A DNA stretch of 64,000 bases, taken from Toxoplasma gondii ME49. Its lineage: Eukaryota; Apicomplexa; Conoidasida; Eucoccidiorida; Sarcocystidae. This document shows, in pieces, positions 45,210 through 57,400 of this stretch. The stretch is taken from contig NC_031475.1 of assembly GCF_000006565.2 (NCBI RefSeq), positions 310,001 through 374,000 of the forward strand, read 5' to 3'. The notes under the pieces are model-generated. The model had not been told where the DNA came from and ran no database searches. It saw only the letters and a list, made by a program, of their open reading frames with translations. Every line of letters starts with the position of its first letter. Within the stretch, counting starts at the first letter, position 1. The position numbers and the translations under genes were made by a program.

Positions 45210-46969
45210 GGTATCCTCGTCTCCTTGTCGCTCCAGGCGTGCATGCTCTGTTCTTCTTCATGTTGTTTTCGGCTTCTTCTCTGTGCAGCCTCGACTGCAA
45301 TGCCTCCTGCAACTGACCGCGCCGGCCGAAGCTGAGAGGCGTTCGCTCTTCATGAGAAAAAACTCTCAACCACTCGCCGAAGAAGAAGCATGAAACTCAC
45401 AACCGACTGGCGCTCTTCACAGCGAGTTCCAGTTTATCCTCAACCTAGCACTCCCGTTTTTTCTCTTTTTTTTCTCTCTTTTTTGCCTTCTCTCTCCTCC
45501 TTCCATTTGCTCTTCTGCATTTTTCTCCATCTGTTTACTTCGTTCACGTCCACCTTCATTCTCGTCTTGCCTCTCTTTCTCTCTCTTTCCGGCTCATCCT
45601 CCTTCGGTGGCGCCGAGGCTTTACGGTGTAGTATCAGGGAATTCAGAAATTGTTGAACGACCGCTCTGGAGTCGTGATTGGTGAAACTTTGCTGGAGTTT
45701 CCGCGAAAAGCAGCAAGCAGCGAACTCGTGAGACACCGCAGCCGCACGCAACGTTCGAATCTCAGGCGTCTACGGCCGAGCCGCCAGTTGAGGTTTGGAA
45801 TCTCGGATTTCAGAGCTCGAGTCTCGGACGGAAGTCCCGCAGCAAAGCGAGAGGCTCGCGCCGCCGTCACACAACTCGGACTTCGAGCGCGTCCAGACTG
45901 GGCCTCAAACAGGACATACCCCGACGTCGAGGCGGCCGACGGCGTCCGTACACCCGAGACTTGCACTTGAGAACCGAGCCTGGAGTTCTGAGTTTCTTGA
46001 GCAGAGTTGGACGCTCGCGTTCCAAAACAATAGCGACAGTGGTGCATGCAGGGAGACGCAAGAAACGAGAGACGAGACCACACAGCGAAGGCAAGACACC
46101 GCAGGCATCGAACGCTGCAGGAAAAAGGAGGCGAAAGGCGCAGACCAAATCTCAGGAGTGCCGAGGCGCACACGTAGGACAGGAGAAACAAATGCTGTCT
46201 TTCTGCGTTCTGCGTCTCCTCGCACCGGAAACCAAGACGCAAAAGGGAGACGAAACAGGGTGACGGAGCGTTGGGCGGGCGGGGGGGAGGGGGGAGGAGA
46301 GCCATTGGAAGGCGACACTCACACGGGAACGTTTTTGGAAAAAAACAGAAAAAATTAGAAAAATGGAATAGGAGGCCTGAGCGAACGTCTCGCATCAGCT
46401 GACCGAGCCGGCCGTATCCCTCGCACTCTGAGTCGACGGAAGGGATTCCTCTTCACCCCCAAACGACATCCCAGACACCCTTTTGCTCTTGGCCTTTTGT
46501 GGCTCTCTACACGGAAAATGCACCAGATCGCGAATCACACGGCAAAAGAACGACGTCTTCCCTCTATTCGTCTCTCTTCTCTCTCTCTTTATCGTCCCTT
46601 TTATCTCTGTCTCTCTTTCTCCCTGTTCTCTCTGAACCTCTCTCTCTCTCTTCGCCTTCTAAAACAACTTCGTCTCTCCGTCTCCGCATCTTTCGCTCTC
46701 TCACGCGTTCGTTCTCTTCTTCGAATCCTCTCGAGCTCCTCCACATCTCTCTTCTTGCTCCCCAGGTCGTGACCTCTCTCTGCGTTTCTCTCTCCTCGTT
46801 CACTGCCGCGGAGTCAGGCGACGGCATCCACACTCGATTCTCTGGCTTCTGTCTTTCGAGTTTTAAGACTCTTTTTCCTCGACATCAATTTCTCTGTGTG
46901 TTCCTCCGGGTCCGCTTCGTCTGGCTTTCTCTCGATTTCCTCTCGATGCTTCCCAAGTTTCTCAATATT
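45210..46969. other. Convergent 3' spacer, 1.8 kb
   Basis: It lies between the ends of the ABC transporter and glycerol-3-phosphate dehydrogenase genes. If the longer ABC end is wrong, the 3' UTR starts at 44577. A frame at 45175-45393 ends in MRKNSQPLAEEEA after a good acceptor at 45291, but its phase does not fit the preceding ABC exons. Frames at 45643-46395 overlap on both strands without a family match. A G-rich run lies at 46271-46297. Confidence 0.6.
46271..46297 (+). other. G-rich run with G-quadruplex potential
   Basis: Several GGG or longer runs separated by single C or A bases lie in the plus strand of the convergent spacer. Structure is a possibility only. Confidence 0.5.
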
Positions 46970-49900
46970 CTACGCAACCTCCGAGGAGGCGGGCAAGCAC
47001 CGGAAAGTTTTCAGAAACGCAGCTGCCTCCTCCTTCTTCTTCTCCAGCTTTGCTGAGCTCCACTTCAGCTCCTCTCCCATGATCCGAGCAACCTGCAGGA
47101 CATGCAAACAGACACCTGCGTTTTCCTCACTTCTCGGTTCCCCCTCTCCTTCTGTGCTGTCTCTCGACCGATCTCAGTTCTTTCTCACGTTCCCGGCGGC
47201 TTCTATTCTGCGTTCGTTCTCGCCTGCGACCCTCGATCTCTTCTGCCAGGCGCACTGTCTCCTGCGGAGCTCTTTCCTGCCTCCTCTCCTCCTCTGCTCG
47301 TCCCTCTCTGCTTCTCTTCAGTCCCGCGCGGTCCTCTGTCCGCAGTCATTTCGCGTTCTGCGCCTTCTCCACCCTCCTTCTTCCTCGGCCTTTTCCGAGA
47401 CTCTGTTCTCACCTCGTCGATGCATGCCTCCGCCTTGGCTACGTCCACGAAAGCCAGACGCATGCGGCGGGCCAGGACGTCTGAGACGCTTCTCGCCATT
47501 TCGTACCTGAAAAAAACATGTTCGTGCTCACGCGTGACGTCTCACCCGCGCGTCGTCCAGCTTTCCGCTTCGTTCCTCGTCCGGACTCTGCGTTTCTGAA
47601 CTGTTTTCGTTTTTTCCTCACCTCACGCCGTAAAGGACCTCGGCCTTCAGAAACGGGAACGCTTCGTCGCTGATCAGCGGCTGAGAGAGGTCTGGACGCT
47701 CCTTGGCAATCTGGCAGACTGAACGAGCAAGGAAGCCGTAGCTCTCGACCAAGTGCCGAGCTTGCGAGAAGGACAAGAACGGATTCTCCTTCTCCAGCTC
47801 CACCTCGAGCATTCCGGAGGCAGGGATACACTCCTGCAGAAACGACAGGCATGCGGAGAAACGCGAGACCAAGAAAACTGGAGGCGCCGACAAAACAAAA
47901 AACCGATACACGGGGAAAAGGAAGCGGATCTTTGAGCTGGTCCGTGACGGGCATCTGTTGCGCTCACGGACCCCCTTGGCGGTGTTTCTTTTCTCGCGTT
48001 CGGTGTCGCAATTCCTTATTCCAACTTCCCTCTCTCTCTCTCTCTCCTTCGACTCTTTTCTCCAGTGGTTTCCATGCGTCTCCTTCCTCGGTCCTACGAA
48101 TTCGCCTTCGTTCTCTCCGCTTTCTCTGCTGACCGTCTCCGGTCTCGCTCTCTTCTTCCTTCTCCTTCGTCCCCGCTCCCTTTCGTGAACGTCCTCTCTG
48201 CTTTCCTTTCTTGCGCGCTTCTCGCACCTTCGGAGGCAACGCGCCTGAGGGATCCACGGCGCCTTGAATCAGCAGCGACTTCGTCCGGCAGGAACGCGTC
48301 GTCGCGACTTTGTCGCGATGAGCAGCCAGCAGGGCGTCAAGTGTCTCCTGAAAACATGTTGCGCAGAAGCGCCGTCACGACACAGGAGCGTCTCCTTGTT
48401 TCTGGAACGTGTATTTCGTAAACTTTAAAGTATTCAGTCGGAAATCTTTTTTCTGCTGTTCCAATCCCTTCTCTTCAGAGACTCGGACAAACAAATCAAA
48501 ACACACGTCTTCCGCGAAAGAGAGGCATTTTCCAAAATCGAATCCAATGCAACGTCGTCGACGCCTTCTGTCCATTCTTCTTCTCGCGCTCTCTTCCTCT
48601 CGTCTTGCTCTCCCCCGCTGTTTTCAACTGACCTCCGCCATGCGTCTGTAGGTAGTCCACTTCCCGCCGAGCACCGACACAAGACCTGTCTTCTCATCGA
48701 CGACGATGTAGTGCGAGCGGACGACGTTCGCAGTACTGACTTGCGCATCCTGCGAAAGGAGAAGTTGCAGGACAGTCACAGACAAGACCTTCCTACTGCC
48801 GCGGTGCTGCCGGCCAACTCAGCAACGATGGAACGAAGAGACACTTGGCGCAGACACCGCAGAGACGAGACTGTGAGAGACGCGAGAGAAAGCTGCGGTG
48901 CCGTGTGAGCCTCGCAGGCGAGGTCTTGAGAGATTCGCCTTCTGGCTGTCTCTTCTTCGCCTCTGTTCCGCTCTTCATCGATCGCTTTCTCCTGCCCCCG
49001 CCCTCCGTTCTCGCTCTCTCGGCCCCGAAAGAACACACGGAAGCACAGGGAAGGCAACCCCGCGGAAATAAAAGAAAAAATAAAAGAAAAAACAAAAGAA
49101 GGAGATGAAAAATAAAAGAAAAGCAGAACGAAACAGAGGGCGACATCGCGCTCCGTCCAAGAGGAAGAAACGGACCTTGGTCGCAGCGGCTGTCACCGCC
49201 TCTTCGTTCGGCTGGGGAATGTGAGAGATCAGCGGTCGAATCCCCTTCCATACAGAGCGAACGTCGTCCCTGAAAAAGAAAAAGCAAATCGTGTCACAAA
49301 TCACATGCAATCAGTCTCCGGACAAAAAACCAACACAGACGAGATATTCGTGACTCACACATATGTATATGCTAAGACGCATGTAAAACCGCGTTTAGAA
49401 ATCAGAGAGACATCGATTTAGAAACCTGGAGAAAGTAGCCACCTGCAAACATGTATGCAGAGTGGCAAATATGTAGATGTATATGCATATTAGTGACGAA
49501 TATATACAAAAGGAAATAGATTATAACAGGTATAACAAAGTCCCTGCGAAGAACGACCTCCAGGAGAGCAACGGAGGACGGGAAAGGACCACGAAGATCC
49601 GCAAAAACACTTTCCAGTTTCGCTGTTTTCGTCTATCTGCCCGAATATAAGCCGACCCGAGATCGGCGAAGCCCTTGACGCACAACGACGCCCGCTTCGG
49701 GGTGTACGCCGACCCCCCGCGCTTTCGGTACCTGCGGCTGTGTCTGTCTCGGACGCTCAGCCGCAAAATGCTTTCAGCGAGAGGAAGAAGACGAACTTCA
49801 GAAAAGCAAGAGTCCGCTTTCACGCACTGTTTTTCCAGAAAAAGGGAGGACTCACCGAAGGCGTTTTTCGTCCATTTTCAAGTAGCTTGCGAGCTCGCGC

Positions 49901-51366
49901 GTGACCCAAGCGACTTCTTCCTCGGTTGCTTGAGGAGCGTCCGAAAGCTCGCAAGGAGCATCCGTTGTCCCCGCTATCGTCGCGCCTTGCCAGGGAAGCA
50001 TAAACAGAACTCTCCCGTCGGTCGTCTTCGGGAGAAGCAGACCGTACGGAGACGCAGACGTATACCAGTGCGGAAGAACAATATGGATGCCTGGGATGCA
50101 GCAGCAGACGCGTCGCACAAAGTCCCCTTACGACGCCTACAAATCATCCTGCTGGAGACACGACTGCTCGCAGGAGACAAGACGAGAAAGTGACAAGGGA
50201 CGCAAGACATGAAAAACAACGAAAATGATGATGCTGGGTGTACAGCTCCCCACACAGAGACAACACAGCGTAGCGATCGAGACAGAAGGAGACGGAGAGT
50301 AGGGAAGGCAGACACAGAGAGAGACGCACAGAGATAGATGGGTGCCGAGAGAGAGAGAGAGATCAACGGAGAGCGGTACATATGTAGACAGTGAGAGGTC
50401 GACTGGAGATAGAAACAGCTAGACGAAGACAACGGAGACTGACGACGACTCTGAGAGAAAGGGATTGATACAGAGGGAGGCGAAGAGGGAGTACCTGCTG
50501 CAGGCTCTACGAGCTTCGGCTGGGTGGGATCGGCCATGGTGCGGACGGCGTCAGAGAAAGGCCCTAAAAGGCCGCAGAACCACAAAACAAAACGATAAAA
50601 AAGCGAGGAAACAATCGGACGGACAGTCTCACTGCGGCGACGAAACCCCACAAAACGTGCGCGAAACCAGGTGGCGAGAGAGAAGAGAGAAGAGACAGAA
50701 AGAAGAGACAGACAGAGAGAAGAAGAAGAGAGAAGAGACAGAAAGAAGAGAGAAGAAGAAGAGAGAAGAGAGAGAAGAGACACAGAGAAGAGAGAACAGG
50801 GAGGGAGAGAGAACAGAGAGAGAGAAGACGATAGAGAGAGGAGAGAGAGAAGACGAGAGAGAGAAGAGAGAGAGAGAAAAAGAAGAGAGAAGAGAGAGAG
50901 GGGACGACAGAGAGAAGAGAGAGGGAGACGAGAGACAGGAGAGCGAGAGAAGAGCGACCGGGAGAGAGAGAACAGGCGAGAGCGAATGAGAAAGACTCAG
51001 TAAGAGAGAACGGGCAAAGGAGAAAGACTAAAAGAGGAAGACTCAGAGAGGTAGAGACAGAGAACAAGGGAGAGAACGAGAGAGAGAGAAATTCCAAGAG
51101 CAGAAACTCGAGCCTCACACCTGCACAGTTCACGACTGTCTTGCTGTGGATGTCGAACTCCTCCCCTGTCTCTCTGTCCTGTACGCGTGCGCCGGCCTGA
51201 GAAGCGCGCACAAAAACGCCAAAACAAATCGTAAAACTCCCGGCGACCCCAGCAGCGCGCGAAATCTCACCAATCCCAACGAATGACGCACTCGACCTCC
51301 TCTCCAGACAAATGTGCCTCCCTCCCACGCTAGTTACGTCACTTATCCGCCTCTCTCTACATATAC

Positions 51367-51398
<32 letters not shown>

Positions 51399-52307
51399 GT
51401 AACCCTGAACTCTAAAATATATACATATACACTAAATATATATATATATATATGTTTCCCGTCTCCATCCGTCTCCTCATCATCAGCTTTCAATATATAT
51501 ATAAACATATGTATATATATATATATACGCATATGCATATATATATCTGTTTTTTCTGGGTCTCTGGCGCTCCCAGATTCGGTTCTGTGCTTCGATGTTC
51601 TCTCAGCCTGTGAGGTGGTCGGTCGCCGTCACATGCGTTTCTTTTTTTCGCCTGAAACGCGTCTCTTGGCGCGCGGGAGTTTTTCGCGTACCGCCTTCCC
51701 GTTTCCGTCTTTCAAGATGTCCACCACGTTCAGATGGTTTCCGACGCAGGCGCCCTTCATGCCTTCGACGTAGCCGTCGAGAGACGCCGTGAGCGCGAGC
51801 TGAAGATTCATGCGGCTGTCATTCATCTGGCCGTCGAAGTAGAGCAGCGACCCCTTCAGGCCTGCCGCGGGAAGCAGCGGAAAGGAGAACGCACTCGTCG
51901 CCGCGGGGAAGAAAGAGCTTGGGGGGACTCCTGAGCGAAGCGGAGCGCGCAGAAGGAGAAGTCCGGAAGTTGCAGACGCATGCGGAGAGGAGCGTCGACG
52001 CCAGGGGGAGAGGAACGTGGAAGGAATGTGAAACCAGAGCGAAAAAAGAAAAGGAGAGAGGAGGAAGGATGCACATCTCAGGGCAGGTAGACACATGGGG
52101 AAGGAGAGAGATCTCAGAACTTGCTTGCGAGGTTCTCACAGGTGCTTTTGTATCCTGTAATGGACTGAGAGCCGAGGGGAGAGACAAAAGTAGAGACAGG
52201 CAATCCCAGCGACGCAGAGTTCAAGGCACAAACCTAAACATAGATGTAGTCCATGCCTCTGTCTACACCAGCAAAAGAGTTACGCATCCATCCAAATTTT
52301 ATACAAA

Positions 52308-52340
<33 letters not shown>

Positions 52341-54412
52341 ATATGCATATATGGAAAAGTAGATCGGCTTCTGTATCTTTGTATGTCGTGGCATCGTCTG
52401 CGATTCAAGGAGATTAGGAACGACGCGGGGATTCTTCTCTCTGGAGCGTCCGTGACGACACCGGTGTACAGGGTCGCGTCGGAGACAGAGAAAGGGACGT
52501 TGTGTCGTTGCAGTCGCTGCATGCAGATCCCTGGCGATGCCGATCGCCTTTCTGAAGCCGCGAACCTGTTTCGAAGCAGCAGACGAGCTTGGAGAGGAGA
52601 CCGTACACCTTGACGCCCGCCCAGAAGTAAGGCACTTGCCAGTATTTGTAAACCGGCATGAGAATCGCGAGTGGATGGTTCATGTACGGAGCCGCAGAGA
52701 GCATGTGTGAGCGCTCCTCGAGCGCTTCCCAGACGAGATACAGCCTGAAGGGATGCACAGCCGCGAGCAGCAGACGCAGCGGAACTCGAGGGAGGCCAAG
52801 GCATTCCCTGGAGAGGCCGAAAGCGAAGAATTCGAGCCACTGAAAAGCGAGAAAGAGTGGAGGGAACTGTCAGCGGGGCGTCGTCGCTCGAGCTCAACGC
52901 GTCTCCACAGCACTGTCTCGAACGAAGGGGAGGACGCACAAGCGTAAAAGCGCCTTCGGTCTACATCTCAAGTCGACGATCCCTCGACGCGTAGCTGTAA
53001 CTGGATTGGAGAAAGCAGCAAAGAGGAAGATGAACGAAGAATGACTCGCTGCTTTCCAAGTGGCGTCTGCATGTCGATACACTCTGGAGTGGGGCGAGGG
53101 CAGCGGCTCGCTCTCCCGCGGCTGTCGCTTCGCAGGAAGAACAGAGCGTTCCCTTCGCGTTTTCTCGGAGACTTGGAAGAGACGAACCCCCGTGAACATG
53201 CGCGAGACTCACTGTCGGAAGTCAAGTTCCTCGAACGCCTTCTCGAGGTAACGAACGCCGCCATGAATGAGTTTCGTCGAGCGGCTCGAAGTGCCATCCG
53301 CGAAGTCCCCGCGCTCCACTAGACAACAGCTCAAGCCTCGAGTGGCGGCGTCCAACGCGACTCCGCTTCCTGAGAAGCAGCAGAAGACAACCGCGCTTCG
53401 GATGGAGACTGGAAACGAGAGTCGAACCGCCTCCCCCTCTGTCAAGCGGAGAAGCGCCTCCTCGCGCAGACGCTGCTGCCTGCAACAAAAACCGAGACCT
53501 GCAGCTGCGCCTTTTTGCCAGAAGCCTCAACCAACACAACGGTCTCGGCGCAGAGCAGACGAGGCGCAGGCCAAACGGAAGAGTGAAGAAGAACGCTTCC
53601 GAAGACAAACCGTCTCTCCTGAGTTGTGAATCCTTTCTTGGCTCACGTGGATCGCAACCAAGGCCGCCTACAGTTGCGAACATTCATACTGTTTTTAGCG
53701 GAGTGAACGACACAGAGAGAGAAAGAGAGAAGCCGAAGAAGATGGATTCAAGAAATCGACGTGTGTCTCTTTCCTCTCCTTTCCATCTGTTTCCTATTCA
53801 GTTCCCTTGATACCATCTCTCGACTGCATCGGACTCGACCTCGCTGTCCTCCCTTTCCTCTCTCGTTCTCTCATCTTCTTGACCCTCTCTTTTTCTGTGT
53901 TGGTTTTTCTCCCGACTTTCTCTTGCGCGGGGGTTCTGCATTTCGTCTGTTCTCTCCAAAGTCGTAGAGTCTCTCTCTCCCTTGCCCTCTGCTCTCTCCT
54001 GTGACACAGCGTTCTCCCTTTCCTGTCCTTTTTCCTCATTGTGTCCTCTCCTTCTCTTTCTTTCGTCCCCTCCGTCGCTGTTCTCTCCCGACTCGTCGCT
54101 GCTTCCCCCTCGCTCTCGCTCTTCCTCGGCGAGTTCTTCCTCGGCGAGTTCTTCCTGTGCCGCACCTGTGGCGCCTCCGCCGATGACGAGGAGGTCGAAT
54201 CTTTCTTTTTTCATTCTCTCGATCATCGCTTCTCTGCTGGGCGGCAGGTGGGCGAGTCTCCCTTCCGCCTCGCCGGCTAGAGAAGAGTAGTAGCGCGTCT
54301 CCTTCGGCACCATGCTCTTCTTGTGGTTGTAGTACAAACCGCCGTAGGCAGCTGCTCCGCCTAGGCCGACCAGTCCCGCGGAGCAAGCGAAGACGCGTCC
54401 GAAGCGCCTCAT
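46970..54412 (-). CDS. GPD2: FAD-dependent glycerol-3-phosphate dehydrogenase, mitochondrial
   Basis: Oxidises glycerol-3-phosphate to DHAP at the inner mitochondrial membrane and passes electrons to ubiquinone. Thirteen minus-strand exons: 54412-54166, 53369-53213, 52744-52566, 51930-51692, 51196-51121, 50563-50495, 50090-49856, 49269-49176, 48749-48633, 48347-48228, 47833-47622, 47506-47413 and 47092-46970. All phases match; 1,962 nt, 653 aa. The ATG (CTCACCATGAGG) starts an Arg-containing presequence with a hydrophobic stretch ([17 protein letters not shown]). The FAD motif [12 protein letters not shown] is split by intron 1, followed by [77 protein letters not shown] and [14 protein letters not shown]. 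The C-terminal domain contains [10 protein letters not shown] and ends [15 protein letters not shown] without the EF hands of mammalian GPD2. The identity is firm. Confidence 0.97.
50655..51010. repeat. Polypurine (GA-rich) tract in intron, about 350 bp
   Basis: The plus strand is an irregular GAGA/GAAGA/GACAGA run inside the intron between the exons ending at 51121 and starting at 50563 of the glycerol-3-phosphate dehydrogenase gene. In the transcript it is a long CU tract upstream of the acceptor. It creates spurious open frames on both strands (RERE and SLLSLL repeats). Confidence 0.92.
51360..51548. repeat. Three (TA)n tracts in intron
   Basis: TA blocks lie in the intron between exons 4 and 5 of the glycerol-3-phosphate dehydrogenase gene (51197-51691). 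Confidence 0.92.
52310..52352. repeat. (TA)n tract in intron
   Basis: Lies in the intron between exons 3 and 4 of the glycerol-3-phosphate dehydrogenase gene (51931-52565). Confidence 0.92.
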
Positions 54413-57400
54413 GGTGAGAGTCGAGGAAAGCAAAAGCAGGGGAGAGTCTCACGGACAGGCCAGTGGGAAGAAACGGCAGAAAACGAAGAAAAGGAGGGAG
54501 AGAGAGAGAAGGGGACAAAGCTAACTGTTGAAGGGTGAGAGCGATAGAGCGATAGAGCAATAATAGAGCGAGGGAGAAGGAGAGGACGAGAAGAGGAGGA
54601 GAACAGGAGAAGAGGAAAAGAGGAGGGGACAGCTGGAAACGGAAGCGACGGCGGAGGAGACAGAAAAGCGAGAGAGGCGAAGAGCGCAAGAAAAGATGAG
54701 CTGATCTGCTCCAAGCGTCGGTCTGAACGCACAGAGGCAGGCCGAGGAGGGGGAAGGAAACGAAAGAGGGACGTTGAAATAATGGAAAGTCTTCGTGCCT
54801 TGAGAACGTAGGCGAGAGGATCGATCTCCTCTTTGCTTCCAAAACGCGAAAACGCGCTCTCCCTCCAGAGTGCAGGCGCGTACGTCCCTGAGCGCGTGTG
54901 TACATCCACCGCAGCATATGCAGAGTTTGCGGTGTGAATTCGAACCGACGCGGAGACCCGGTTTCTCTTGTCCGTCAACCAGAGTAGTTTCGCTTGCGTT
55001 TCGCGCAGAACTTTCCAGGGCGTTTGATCCAGAGACTCGCGAGAAGACTCCTCCTTTTTCGAGACAGCGAGACTGTCTAGCCAGCCGATACACACAGCTT
55101 GCCAGTTGCACACACAGAAGACGCGTGTAGTAGGCGCGTCTGTCCACCCGAAAGGTTGCATTGAAAGCGAGGGGATCGTGGAAAACGTATTGGAGACATC
55201 GGAGAAAAGCAACTCTCTCTCTCTCTGCATTCGCAAATCCCCTCGAAGTTCCACACTTTCAGAACCACGCTGACTCGAGTTCTCCCAAACCTCCGGCCGT
55301 CCCTCTCATATCGTCCGCTTTGTACGAGCAGATGCTGAGTAACAGGAGCCTCAATGAAGAGAGAAGCGCGGCGCGCCTTGGAATCCTTGGCTTTCAGAGG
55401 AGTTCTCAGCAGCACGAAACGCGGACTTGACGCTGGAAGAAAATGAGGGAAACGCTTTCTGCTTCCCGGCTGTGACGTATATTATGCAGTGGCGCGCCGG
55501 TGCTTTAGCGATTTCTCGCTTCCACTGTCTCACACGCTTGCCTCGAGACTTCTCCATTTTAGAGCGTCGGTTGTCGAAGAAGTCTTCGTTTCTTGCTGCA
55601 GCACGAAGTTGCCCGCCAGCGCCCTCGACATCTCCATAGAATTCAGTTTTTCTCAGATGCGGAAAGCGAAGCGTCCTCTCCTCCTGGAGATGGTCGGATC
55701 CGGCCAACGATCTTTCTGGATTTCTTTGGGTCGTCATGAGCAAAGGCGACTCAAGGGTCTTGACAGTTCTTCCTCGATTTCTCAAGTGGCAAATGTCGCC
55801 GACAAGTTGCCGCATTTAAAGTCGATACACACACACACATACACGCAGGGCGTCTGGAGTCTCTCTCCCAGCTTCACTGTCGAGCGAACAAGCGACACCG
55901 GAGAAAAAGTTTCGCTTTCGGACTCCGAATTCTGTTCCTCTGAGTTGACAACAAAGAAAAAAGTGAAGACTCTCAAGAGAAAAAACTTCCGTTTCCTCTC
56001 CGGTGAACGCACGCACCGCCCTCGCAGAACGCAGCAGAGAAGTCGAAAGCGATCACTGCTCACTTGTGTGTTTCGTCTAGGAACTCTGGAGAAAACACAA
56101 ATCGTACTAAAGGATTAGCACCTCTGTGATACTTTCCTGTGGGAGTCCACCAAGGGAAAGAGACTCGAGAAGCCGCAGTCGAAAACGTTCTTCCGGCGCG
56201 TCACAAACAACGTTGAAACATCCAGGCAGGAATCAAAGGAGGCGTCACACATGCTCATGCGGACGCGCGCGGTGGCGCGTGTACAAACATTCGACGAACT
56301 TGGCGAGTCTCCAAGAACAAAGTACGAAAGACAGAGAGATCAAGACTGAGCCAGGGAGACAAATCGGTGGAAATATGCATCTCTATATGTACAAATGGCT
56401 GAATATATACATATATGTGTCTGTGTAGATCAATAGGAAAAGGGAAATGGAAGCAGAGCGAAAGAGAAAGAGATAGATCGACATCGGTAGAAAGATTGAT
56501 ATCGACAGATAGGTCGACAGGCACCGGGAGAGCGAAACAACTCGAGGGAAGTAGCTAATCTGGGCAGATCTTTTGACTGTTTTTCCAGAGTTTAATCCTG
56601 ACAAAACTGCTTTTCTTCTCGAATTGAGCAGTTCCATGAGTGAAAACGGTAACAGGGTTAACTCCAGTCTGTCCCTGAGTTTATCTGCATCCATGAACAG
56701 GCAACGGAAAGCCTGAACGAGTCATGGTAACGGTGAATGTCCTGAAGTGTGCGCTCCCCAAGTACGAGGCGAACCGCTCTCAGTCGAAAGAGCGTTCCTT
56801 GTTTTCGCGTTCGGAGTGTATGCGCCTGAGACTCTCGAAAGAACTCGAGGGAGGAACCGTTTCTAGGAAACAAACACCCTCCGGTTTGTTTCTCTTTTTC
56901 TCTTCGCAGACGGTCGCTGCGAGGCTCTGAAGCAAACTGCCGATTCAAAGAAAAAAGCCGACAAGAAGTCCGAGTCGTGAGAAGGAATCCTCACATTCTA
57001 CACGGTTGGTGCAAATGCCGTTTTTTCACTTCCAGAAAGCGCTTGAAAAAGGGTGCCTGCAGGTGACAGTCGCTGTTTCCGGCTCTCTTAGCCTTTTCGC
57101 TCGTTCTTTTCACAGAGCCCGTGAGTCTGTCGAGTTACCATTTTCAGCCTTTCGCGACAAGCCGCTGTCCGGCCTCGAAGAAGTACATTTTTCAGAGTTC
57201 TAGAAAATGCAGGTAAAAGCACCGTTGCTTCGACTTGAAGAGACGTCGCAAGGGAGGATTGTCGCTAGCTGTTTTTCTGTGTCTCAGAGACTACGCAGAA
57301 CCGTACCTCTGCTTCGGGGGGACCCCTGTGTCGGCATCTCCTTTGAAAAGAAAGAAATCTGCCTCTCTTCTTCAGTGTGTGTTTACAACACCGCGCACAC

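Noticed and set aside
45292..45393. Candidate last exon of the ABC gene (ending MRKNSQPLAEEEA)
   Set aside because: It has a good acceptor, but the needed phase 0 is not offered by either possible preceding end.
50465..51538. Long RE-rich plus ORFs and Ser/Leu-rich minus ORF across the GA tract
   Set aside because: Products of the simple GA/CT tract in an intron. The minus frame also runs through two true exons in a different context.
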